From JBFFXF01 sp041569895 (GTDB lineage: Bacteria > Planctomycetota > UBA8108 > JACQVS01): a DNA stretch of 12,262 nucleotides. Shown here one piece after another: positions 1 to 5,402 of the stretch. Position numbers and translations under genes: made by a program. Where the stretch lies: NCBI GenBank assembly GCA_041569895.1, contig JBFFXF010000231.1, forward strand, positions 1 through 12,262, written 5' to 3'. Positions within the stretch are counted from its first letter, which is position 1. Every line of letters begins with the position of its first letter. The notes beneath the pieces are model-generated. The model ran no database searches. It saw only the letters and a program-made list of their open reading frames with translations, and had not been told where the DNA came from.

Positions 1-189
1 CTCGGCCTGCTCGGGCTCGGTCTGACCCCGGGTCGGCCGGGGCCGGGGAGGCCGGGCCTGGGCGTCCGGGGGGGACCCGGTCGGGGCGACCACCTGGGCA
101 GGGAGGGGGTGCGCGGTCCAGCGCTCCCTGAGGATCTCGACGCAACCGGCGGAAAGCAGTACGAACGCGATCAGAATCGATCGATTCAT
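1..189 (-). CDS. Lipoprotein, N-terminal part only (runs off the window edge)
   Basis: The minus strand is open from an ATG at 189 to the window edge (63 codons, no stop). The N-terminus MNRSILIAFVLLSAGC is a textbook lipoprotein signal peptide: a short basic n-region, a hydrophobic stretch and the lipobox LSAGC, with Cys16 as the lipidated residue. The mature part begins VEILRERW and soon becomes a Pro/Arg/Ala-rich linker, as is common where a lipoprotein is tethered away from the membrane. A strong Shine-Dalgarno GGAGGAG lies 5 bases before the ATG, and a sigma70-like promoter lies further upstream (285-314), so start and strand are well supported. The functional domain is outside the window and no function can be assigned. 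The gene is divergent from the GH39 remnant. Confidence 0.8.
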   Translation of the reverse strand, partial: MNRSILIAFVLLSAGCVEILRERWTAHPLPAQVVAPTGSPPDAQARPPRPRPTRGQTEPEQAE

Positions 190-284
190 GACGCTCCTCC
201 GTTCTCTCTCTTCACTTCTCCGGCGGCCGGCGCGACCCGGAGAAGTGGGTCGCGAGCGCCGTCCGCCGCGGACCGAAGCCGCAG

Positions 285-314
285 AGCATAGAACGCCTCG
301 CTTTATCGGATCAA
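285..314 (-). promoter_or_regulatory. Sigma70-like promoter for the lipoprotein gene
   Basis: Read on the minus strand there is a -35 TTGATC (314-309), an 18-base spacer and a -10 TATGCT (290-285). Both boxes match four of six consensus bases. The expected transcript start is near 278, which gives a leader of about 90 bases before the ATG at 189. This is a sequence match only. Confidence 0.5.
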
Positions 315-350
315 GCAGCTTTTCGGAGGACACTGTCTGCGAACGACTTA

Positions 351-409
351 CGACGCCAGCCAGCGATCCGTGAGCGGGTCGGGACAGGTCGTCTCGGAAG
401 CTGGCGTCG
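351..409. repeat. 10-bp perfect inverted repeat in the divergent intergenic region
   Basis: CGACGCCAGC (351-360) and its exact reverse complement GCTGGCGTCG (400-409) are separated by 39 bases. The repeat sits between the divergent lipoprotein and GH39 genes, upstream of both starts. It could be a two-site operator or a leader stem for the GH39 transcript. No clear promoter for the plus-strand gene was found next to it. Confidence 0.4.
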
Positions 410-472
410 GGGGCGCGACCCGGCGACAATGGCGCACGCACCACTCGGACACGCCACGACCGGGGCCTCGTC

Positions 473-1318
473 ATGCGACAACTCGACGCCACCGTGACTC
501 CATGCCTCATCGCGCTTCTCACCCTCGCTCTCTGCGGCCCCGCGCACCCCGGCGAGGGCCTCGCCGCTGACCGGGGCCCGGCGGCGCCGTTCGCGGTTTC
601 CATCCAGGTGGATGCCGGGGACGTCGGCAGCGAGTGGGAGCCGATCTGGCGGTTCTTCGGGGCCGACGAGCCGAACTACGCCTCCATGACGCACGGCCGC
701 AAGCTGCTCGGCGAGCTCGGCGCGCTGCGGCCGAAGCAGGTCTGGGCGTTCCAGTTCGAGGACCAGCCGTACTTCGCCGGCTTCCGCTCGCTGGCCACCA
801 ACGGCATCGACAAGCCGGTGCTCAACGTCTTCCGGATGTTCAGCATGATGAGCGGCCGGCGACTGGCGGTGGAGAGCGACCACGCGGCGGAGCTCGAGGA
901 GATCCTGCGCGCCGGCGTGCGGGACGAGCCTGACGTCGGCGCGCTCGCGACGCTCGGCGACGGCAAGCTCTGCGTGCTCGCCTGGCATTACCACGACGAC
1001 GACGTCCCCGGACCGCCCGCCGACGTCACGCTCGAGCTGATCGACCTGCCGGTCGCGTCCGCCGACGCCCGCCTGCGCCACTTCCGCATCGACGAGACCC
1101 ACAGCAACGCGTTCACCGAATGGAAGCGACTCGGTTCACCGCAGCAGCCGACGCCCGAACAGTACGCACGGCTCGAGAAGACGGGGCAGCTGGCGGAGCT
1201 CAGCGGAGAGCGGGCGCTCCGGATCGAGCAGGCGCGGGCGAAACTGCGGTTCGAGCTGCCGCGCCGGGGGGTGTCGTTGGTGGTGGTCGAGTGGGGCGAG
1301 CGGGAGCGTGGAGACTGA
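473..1318 (+). CDS. GH39 beta-xylosidase-like protein missing its catalytic core (probable decayed gene)
   Basis: The 281-residue ORF has a signal peptide-like N-terminus (hydrophobic 11-25). Residues about 41-88 (VSIQVDAG, WRFFGADEPNYA, GRKLLGELG) match the opening of glycoside hydrolase family 39 xylosidases as I know them. Residues about 90-275 (WAFQFEDQPYFAGFR, NGIDKPVLNVFRMF, WHYHDDDVPGP, HSNAFTEWKR, GVSLVVVEW) match their C-terminal part. In a full enzyme of roughly 500 residues these segments are separated by most of the TIM barrel, including the acid/base and nucleophile glutamates. Here they join directly at about residues 88-90 (nucleotides about 735-745), in frame. Such a protein should not hydrolyse xylosides. 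There is no strong Shine-Dalgarno at the ATG. It is either an in-frame deletion derivative or an assembly collapse; the flanking parts look intact and undegraded. A hexamer/heptamer repeat block begins 15 bases after the stop. Confidence 0.75.
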   Translation: MRQLDATVTPCLIALLTLALCGPAHPGEGLAADRGPAAPFAVSIQVDAGDVGSEWEPIWRFFGADEPNYASMTHGRKLLGELGALRPKQVWAFQFEDQPYFAGFRSLATNGIDKPVLNVFRMFSMMSGRRLAVESDHAAELEEILRAGVRDEPDVGALATLGDGKLCVLAWHYHDDDVPGPPADVTLELIDLPVASADARLRHFRIDETHSNAFTEWKRLGSPQQPTPEQYARLEKTGQLAELSGERALRIEQARAKLRFELPRRGVSLVVVEWGERERGD

Positions 1319-1333
1319 GATCGAGGCCGAGGC

Positions 1334-1558
1334 AGAGATCAGAGGCAGAGGTCAGAGACCAGAGACCAGAGACCAGAGACCAGAGATCAGAGATCAGAGA
1401 TCGGAATCGGACATCGGAGTCGGAATCGGACATCGGAATCGGAGTCGGTGTCGGAGTCGGTCATCGGACTCCGCAACCGGAGCCTTCGAGGACGAGGACG
1501 AGGACGGGAACGGGGACGGGAACGGGGACGGGTACGTTTTGGCAACGATGGTGTCGGT
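1334..1558 (+). repeat. Composite tandem-repeat block, copy 1 (heptamer plus two hexamer runs and hairpin core)
   Basis: This fills the gap between the GH39 remnant and ppsR. It starts with nine heptamers (one run interrupted by a hexamer) at 1334-1402, ending in four AGAGACC and three AGAGATC units. Hexamer-type GGAATC/GGAGTC units follow (1403-1458), with interspersed heptameric GGACATC. Next is the hairpin with arms CGGAGTC (1452-1458) and GACTCCG (1467-1473) around GGTCATCG. Then, after a short linker ending in CCTTC, come eight hexamers of the GAGGAC/GGGAAC/GGGGAC/GGGTAC type (1488-1535) and a tail GGCAACGATGGTGTCGG. The same modules recur at 3595, 10056 and 12184. No gene or promoter is evident inside. 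All units lack stop codons in several frames, which explains the low-complexity ORFs here. Confidence 0.85.
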
Positions 1559-1616
1559 ATCGCACTCGGCATCCGACCGCGTTCTCCGAAACCCCGGGGC
1601 TCGGTCACGGGCCAGC

Positions 1617-2417
1617 ATGAACAAACAGCAGCCGCTCGACGTGTACATCGTCTCCGACGCCACGGGACGCACCGCGGAGGCGGTCGTGCAGGCAGTGCTC
1701 GTCCAGTTTCCCGGCATCCGTCCGCGCCTGAGGAGGTTTCCCCGCGTGCAGACCCGGGAGCGAATGATCGAGATCCTCGACGAGGCCCAGAAGCGGCACG
1801 GGATCGTCACGTACTCTCTCGTGTCCGCCGAGCTGCGCACGTTCGTTCGCCAGGAAGGGAGAAAGCGCGATCTTCCGCTCTTCGACCTCCTCGGCCCCCT
1901 GATCAACAAGGTGCGACGTGTCTTTCGAATCATGCCGGTCGCGAAGCCCGGTCTCCTCGCGCACGTCCGGGAGGAGGCAACGAGAACGTCGGAGGCGATC
2001 GAGTTCACGCTGCGCCACGACGACGGCCTCGAGCCCGAAACACTGGCCGAGGCCGACGTGGTGATCCTGGGCGTATCGCGAACCAGCAAGACGCCGACGA
2101 GCGTCTTCCTCGCCTGCAACCAGGCGCTCAAGGTCGCCAACCTCCCGATCATCCTCGACCATCCGCTGCCGGAGGGATTCGCCGCGCTGCCGGTGCCGAA
2201 GCTCGGCTTCATGATCGATCCGGAACGTCTGGCGACGATTCGCCGGGAGCGGTACCAGGGCATCGAGGGATACGCCGACCCGGGAAAGGTCCTGCGAGAG
2301 GTCGAGTACGCGCGGACGCTGTATGACCGAATCCCGAACCTCCGCATGGTCGACGTGACCAACCGTTCCATCGAGGAGATCGCCGATCGGGTGATGGACT
2401 ATCTCAACAGTCCGTGA
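1617..2417 (+). CDS. ppsR: Pyruvate,phosphate dikinase / PEP synthase regulatory protein (bifunctional kinase-phosphorylase, PpsR/PDRP family)
   Basis: The predicted protein is 266 residues, normal for the family (about 270-280). Family marks are the N-terminal VYIVSDATGRTAE (9-21), DLLGPL (90-95), EAIEFTLRHDDG (126-137), the P-loop-like GVSRTSKTPTS (152-162), and the C-terminal RMVDVTNRSIEEIA (243-256). The family uses ADP to phosphorylate a threonine next to the catalytic histidine of pyruvate,phosphate dikinase or PEP synthase, inactivating it, and reverses this by Pi-dependent phosphorolysis, so it sets flux at the pyruvate/PEP node in the cytoplasm. The partner enzyme is not in this window. 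The ATG at 1617 is chosen because the family begins a few residues before the VSDATG motif. The frame is open far upstream, through repeat copy 1, with another ATG at 1548. There is no good Shine-Dalgarno at 1617, so the true start is not fully settled. Confidence 0.93.
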   Translation: MNKQQPLDVYIVSDATGRTAEAVVQAVLVQFPGIRPRLRRFPRVQTRERMIEILDEAQKRHGIVTYSLVSAELRTFVRQEGRKRDLPLFDLLGPLINKVRRVFRIMPVAKPGLLAHVREEATRTSEAIEFTLRHDDGLEPETLAEADVVILGVSRTSKTPTSVFLACNQALKVANLPIILDHPLPEGFAALPVPKLGFMIDPERLATIRRERYQGIEGYADPGKVLREVEYARTLYDRIPNLRMVDVTNRSIEEIADRVMDYLNSP

Positions 2418-2447
2418 TGTCGACTCGCCCGCCGGCGAGGACCGACA
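2418..2447 (+). terminator. Hairpin directly after the ppsR stop
   Basis: TGTCG (2418-2422) pairs with CGACA (2443-2447), and inside it CTCGCC (2424-2429) pairs with GGCGAG (2434-2439) across a CGCC loop, giving an 11-bp imperfect stem immediately after the stop codon. No T-run follows, so it may protect the 3' end or weakly terminate rather than act as a classical intrinsic terminator. Confidence 0.45.
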
Positions 2448-2470
2448 CGCTCGACGGCGGGTCAAATTCT

Positions 2471-2499
2471 TTGACTTGCTCATCCGCCCGCGATACCGT
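2471..2499 (+). promoter_or_regulatory. Sigma70-like promoter for the dockerin-doublet gene at 2592
   Basis: There is a -35 TTGACT (2471-2476, five of six consensus bases), a 17-base spacer and a -10 TACCGT (2494-2499, three of six). The expected start near 2506 gives a leader of about 85 bases. The locally AT-richer GTCAAATTCTTTGACT stretch stands out from the GC-rich surroundings. Confidence 0.55.
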
Positions 2500-2591
2500 C
2501 GAAGAGGCCCGGGGTGCCGAGCTCCTGCCGAGCCCGTCGCACCGGCAGTCGGCCGGACCCCGAGTAATGCTCATGCAGCAGGAGCGGCACG

Positions 2592-3584
2592 ATGGATCGA
2601 CCGACCGGGAACCCACGGGTACAGATCATGGGTCGCCACATCTCTGCGGCGGCGAGCGCCGCGCTCGTCGCTCTCCTGCTCGCGGTGACGATGGTCGCGA
2701 CCCGACCGCTCGCCGCCGTCGAATGCGAGCACTGGCTCGGGTTCACCACGGAAGTCGTCGACAGCTCGATTCCGTTCGACCGGGTCGTCGGTGGCAGGTC
2801 GACAGTTGGCGAGATCGAGGTCCTCGTCGGCGAGGGTCCGCCCGGCCGCACGCACATCTTCCCGGCGATCATCTCGGACACGACGGAGGACCGGGTCGTC
2901 CAGGGCTGGGCGCTCTCGATCCAGCTCGACGGCGAGGCGGTGTGCGTCGACGCGACCGTCGAGGGTACCGCGGGACTGCGACCCGGCGGCTTCGAGGTCG
3001 CGGAGTGCGTCAACCGGGGGCTGAGCGGCGGTCGTGACGGTGTCGTCGCCGCCACGGTGATCACCACCTTCGGCCCGAACCATTTCCTGCCGCCGGTGGG
3101 CACCTTCTCCGTGCTCGACATCACCATCGACGCGGACGGCCCGCAGGGCGAGGACGACAAGCTGGCGGGACTGCGCTTCGTCGACGACCTCGTCGGCGGC
3201 GGCCAACCCGTGCAGAACAACTTCCAGGTCCAGGGTCAGACCGTGCGGCCCTGCAACCGCGACGACGCGGCGATCACCGTGCGTTTTCGTCCCGACGGCA
3301 TCCGCCGGTTCATCCGCGGCGACGCGAACGCGGACCTCGCGCTCGACGTCTCCGATGCGGTCACCCTCCTGCGCTTCTTCTTCCACGGCGACGCCCGCGT
3401 GCGCTGCGACGACGCGGGCGACGCGAACGACGACGGCAAGCTCGACATCGCCGACGCGGTCTTCATCTTCGGCTATCTCTTCCTCGGCTCCCGGCCGCCG
3501 CCCGCGCCATTCCCGGAGGAAGGCCTCGACCCCACTCCGGACGCCCTCCGCTGCCGCCCGGACGCGGTGCCGACCGGGGAATAA
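2592..3584 (+). CDS. Secreted protein with C-terminal dockerin type I-like EF-hand doublet
   Basis: The protein has 330 residues. A signal peptide lies at about 13-43 (hydrophobic ASAALVALLLAVTMVA). The ATG at 2592 is preferred over the in-frame ATG at 2628 because AGGAG lies 7 bases before it; the extra 12 residues only lengthen the n-region. Residues about 45-235 form a probable beta-rich domain (GWALSIQLDG, GGFEVAECV, GTFSVLDITIDADG, LRFVDDLVG) that resembles cohesin-like modules often paired with these tails, but I cannot assign it. Residues 240-321 carry two Ca-binding loops, GDANADLALDVSDAV (243-257) and GDANDDGKLDIADAV (276-290), then a FLGSRPPP...GLDPT linker and a closing Cys321. The first loop has Leu-Ala where Asp-Gly is usual, so its metal binding may be weak. 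The protein probably acts outside the cytoplasm; its partner is unknown. The stop codon sits in the middle of a palindrome. Confidence 0.85.
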   Translation: MDRPTGNPRVQIMGRHISAAASAALVALLLAVTMVATRPLAAVECEHWLGFTTEVVDSSIPFDRVVGGRSTVGEIEVLVGEGPPGRTHIFPAIISDTTEDRVVQGWALSIQLDGEAVCVDATVEGTAGLRPGGFEVAECVNRGLSGGRDGVVAATVITTFGPNHFLPPVGTFSVLDITIDADGPQGEDDKLAGLRFVDDLVGGGQPVQNNFQVQGQTVRPCNRDDAAITVRFRPDGIRRFIRGDANADLALDVSDAVTLLRFFFHGDARVRCDDAGDANDDGKLDIADAVFIFGYLFLGSRPPPAPFPEEGLDPTPDALRCRPDAVPTGE

Positions 3585-3590
3585 TTCCCC
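3576..3590. repeat. Palindrome centred on the stop codon
   Basis: GGGGAA (3576-3581), the stop TAA (3582-3584) and TTCCCC (3585-3590) form a perfect 15-base palindrome whose hairpin loop would be the stop codon itself. It may stabilise the 3' end or be incidental. No T-run follows. Confidence 0.5.
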
Positions 3591-3594
3591 TCCC

Positions 3595-3780
3595 CGGAGT
3601 CCGATGACCGACTCCGACCCCATCGTTGCAAAGACGTACCCGTACCCGTTCCCGTTCCCATTCCCGTACCCGTGCCCGTGCCCGAGTTCCGATTCCGACT
3701 CGGATTCCGACTATTCCGACTCCGATTCCGACTCCGACTCCGATTCCGACAGCTCTGCGCAATCTGCGTAATCTGCGTTC
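3595..3780 (-). repeat. Composite tandem-repeat block, copy 2 (minus orientation)
   Basis: This occupies the first half of the 382-base gap between the dockerin and DUF4397 genes. In plus-strand order it holds the conserved hairpin (CGGAGTC 3595-3601, GACTCCG 3610-3616), the complement of the tail seen in copy 1 (CCCATCGTTGCAAAGAC, 3619-3635), eight hexamers of GTACCC/GTTCCC/ATTCCC/GTGCCC (3636-3683), a GATTCC/GACTCC run (about 3684-3750), and three 9-mers TCTGCGCAA, TCTGCGTAA, TCTGCGTTC (3754-3780). Relative to copy 1 the hairpin has moved to the other side of the GGGAAC-type run, so modules have been rearranged. Nothing gene-like is seen here. Confidence 0.85.
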
Positions 3781-3820
3781 CCGTCCTCGTCGTACCTCGG
3801 CCGCGCCCCGTCGAGGCGCT

Positions 3821-3849
3821 CGCCTCCCCGCGGGGGCGTCGCCCTTTTT
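3821..3849 (+). terminator. Candidate intrinsic terminator downstream of the dockerin gene
   Basis: CGCCTCC (3821-3827) pairs with GGGGGCG (3832-3838), with one T-G wobble, across a CCGC loop. After six bases a run of five T follows (3845-3849). It lies 240 bases beyond the stop, past repeat copy 2, and would separate this transcript from the DUF4397 gene. The gap between stem and T-run weakens the call. Confidence 0.4.
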
Positions 3850-3864
3850 CACCGAAAAACCCCC

Positions 3865-3892
3865 TTGCGAACCCGCTTCGAGAAAGTACGTT
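3865..3892 (+). promoter_or_regulatory. Possible promoter for the DUF4397 gene
   Basis: TTGCGA (3865-3870), a 16-base spacer and TACGTT (3887-3892). A start near 3899 would place the 15-base palindrome at 3902-3916 at the very 5' end of the transcript. The match is moderate. Confidence 0.4.
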
Positions 3893-3901
3893 CCCGTGTC
3901 C

Positions 3902-3916
3902 ACGAGTCGGACTCGT
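3902..3916. promoter_or_regulatory. 15-base perfect palindrome, candidate operator or 5' leader hairpin
   Basis: ACGAGTC (3902-3908), a central G, and GACTCGT (3910-3916). It lies 50 bases before the DUF4397 start and just downstream of the candidate promoter, a position typical for a repressor site. Confidence 0.45.
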
Positions 3917-3966
3917 CGCGTCTCTTTCACGTTTCACTCACAGACCCGTTTGCGAGGGAGGAAATC

Positions 3967-5268
3967 ATGTTGCGCTCCGCGATCCCGCTGCTGGCGATCG
4001 CCGTCCTCTGGGCGGCGCCCGGCGCGCAGGCCCAGGAGACCGGCACCGTCACCGTCATTCACGGCGTTCCCGGCCTGGTCGTCGACGTCTATGTCAACGG
4101 TGATCTCACCCTGCCGGACTTCGAGCCCGGCACGGTCACCGGCGCGCTCGAGCTTCCCGCCGGCAACTACGACATCGCCATCCGCGCGGCCGGAAGCGCC
4201 CCGGACAGCGAGCCGGCGATCGCGGGCAGCGCCGCCCTCGAGGCCGGCGCGAACGTCACCATCGTCGCTCACCTCACCGAGGACGGCACCCCGACCCTCG
4301 GCCTCTTCGCCAACGATCTGAGCCCGGTCGACGACGGCAACGGCCGCGTCGTCGTCGCGCACACCGCGGCGGCGCCTGCGGTCGACATCCGCGTCCGACG
4401 GCTCTTCTCCCGCACGCGTCTCAAGATCGAGGACCTCTCGAACGGCAACAACGCGCAGGCCGATGTGCGCGGCGGGTTCTACCTGGCGTGGATCTTCGCC
4501 GCCGGAACGCGTCAGCGAGTCGCCGGGCCCGTGTTCCTGTTCGTGCGGCCCGGCCAGACGCTGTCGATCTACGCCGTCGGCTCGCTCGCGGGTGGCTCGT
4601 TCCAGCTTCTCTCGCAGCGGATCGACATTCCGCCTCCGGCTGTCGGGAACGTCACCGTCGTGCACGGCATCCCGGGACTCGACGTCGACGTTTACGTCAA
4701 CGGCGCCCTGGCGATTCCCGGCTTCACGCCCGACACCATCACCGACCCGATCGAGCTCGACGCCGGGGACTATGACGTCGCGATTCGCGCCGCCGGGGCG
4801 GACCCGACGAGCGACCCGGTGTTGACGGCCTCGGCGACGGTCAACACGGGCGACAACCTCGCCCTCGTCGCGCACCTCCAGGAGGACGGAACGCCGACAA
4901 TCTCCGCGTTCGCCAACGACGTCTCGCCGGTCCCGTTCCGCCGCTCGAGGCTCGTCGTGCGGCACCTCGCAGCGGCGCCCGCCGTCGACATCTCCCTGCG
5001 ACGATACTGGCGGAGAATCGGCACGCTCGAGGGCGTCGTCAACGGTGACGAGGCCCAGCTCGACGGACTGCGGTCGGGCAAGTACCGCGTCTCGATCTTC
5101 CCGGCCGGCGGTGATGACGCGGTCTTCTCGGCGAAGCTGCGACTGCGCTCGCGCACCGCCTACTTCGTCTACGCGGTCGGCTCGCTCGCGGACGGTACCT
5201 TCCGCGTGCTCGTCGACGCCGTCAAGACCGAGCGCTCACGGCGCAAGCGCGGTGGCGACCACGATTGA
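3967..5268 (+). CDS. Secreted protein with two tandem DUF4397 units
   Basis: The protein has 433 residues. The ATG at 3967 follows a strong GAGGGAGG Shine-Dalgarno and opens a signal peptide with probable cleavage after AQA (residue 22). The frame is open further upstream but without support. The mature protein is a clear internal duplication of about 190 residues: unit A about 27-217 and unit B about 228-416. Each has V(I/V)HGxPGLxVDVYVNG, a PAGNYDIAIRAAG or DAGDYDVAIRAAG segment, VAHLxEDGTPT, FANDxSPV, AAAPAVDI and YAVGSLAxG near its end. This pattern fits the DUF4397 family of extracellular beta-sandwich proteins, whose function is not known to me. The C-terminus ends in a basic tail (KTERSRRKRGG). 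It appears to be a single-gene unit with its own promoter and terminator. Confidence 0.88.
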   Translation: MLRSAIPLLAIAVLWAAPGAQAQETGTVTVIHGVPGLVVDVYVNGDLTLPDFEPGTVTGALELPAGNYDIAIRAAGSAPDSEPAIAGSAALEAGANVTIVAHLTEDGTPTLGLFANDLSPVDDGNGRVVVAHTAAAPAVDIRVRRLFSRTRLKIEDLSNGNNAQADVRGGFYLAWIFAAGTRQRVAGPVFLFVRPGQTLSIYAVGSLAGGSFQLLSQRIDIPPPAVGNVTVVHGIPGLDVDVYVNGALAIPGFTPDTITDPIELDAGDYDVAIRAAGADPTSDPVLTASATVNTGDNLALVAHLQEDGTPTISAFANDVSPVPFRRSRLVVRHLAAAPAVDISLRRYWRRIGTLEGVVNGDEAQLDGLRSGKYRVSIFPAGGDDAVFSAKLRLRSRTAYFVYAVGSLADGTFRVLVDAVKTERSRRKRGGDHD

Positions 5269-5280
5269 TTGACACCGACC

Positions 5281-5297
5281 GGCCGGTTCCACCGGCC
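5281..5297 (+). repeat. Perfect short hairpin after the DUF4397 stop
   Basis: GGCCGGT (5281-5287) and ACCGGCC (5291-5297) pair across TCC. It lies 12 bases after the stop and 24 bases before the main terminator, so the transcript ends with two hairpins in series. Confidence 0.5.
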
Positions 5298-5320
5298 ACG
5301 CAGAACGCCTTATTCGCACC

Positions 5321-5359
5321 ACGGTCCCGCTGCTCCCCCGCGGCGGGGCCGTCTTTTTT
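5321..5359 (+). terminator. Strong intrinsic terminator of the DUF4397 gene
   Basis: ACGGTCCCGC (5321-5330) pairs with GCGGGGCCGT (5343-5352) over 10 bp with a single T-G wobble and a 12-base loop. It is followed at once by CTTTTTT. There is no T-run on the other strand, so it serves the plus-strand gene and not the convergent LysR gene. Confidence 0.85.
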
Positions 5360-5402
5360 CAGGGCGAGTTCTGACCGGCGTCGTTCCACCGTCCATCGGG
5401 AG

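Noticed and set aside
311..1102. Long minus-strand ORF (263 codons) opposite the GH39 remnant
   Set aside because: It is antisense to a recognisable plus-strand protein, its product is low-complexity Arg/Ala/Val-rich, and there is no ribosome binding site; such ORFs are expected at this GC content.
1354..1535. Tandem units considered as a CRISPR array
   Set aside because: The units are 6-7 bases, contiguous and without unique spacers, and no cas gene is nearby.
1548..1616. ATG at 1548 as the ppsR start
   Set aside because: It would add 23 residues without similarity to the family N-terminus and partly encoded by the repeat tail; kept only as an alternative.
2571..3623. Minus-strand ORF of 350 codons opposite the first dockerin gene
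   Set aside because: The plus strand has a signal peptide, EF-hand loops and a Shine-Dalgarno; the minus product is Arg/Asp/Val-rich with no motif.
3626..4321. Plus-strand ORF rich in Arg/Thr/Ser/Pro starting in repeat copy 2
   Set aside because: It is produced by stop-free hexamers and by reading the DUF4397 gene out of frame; no start signal.
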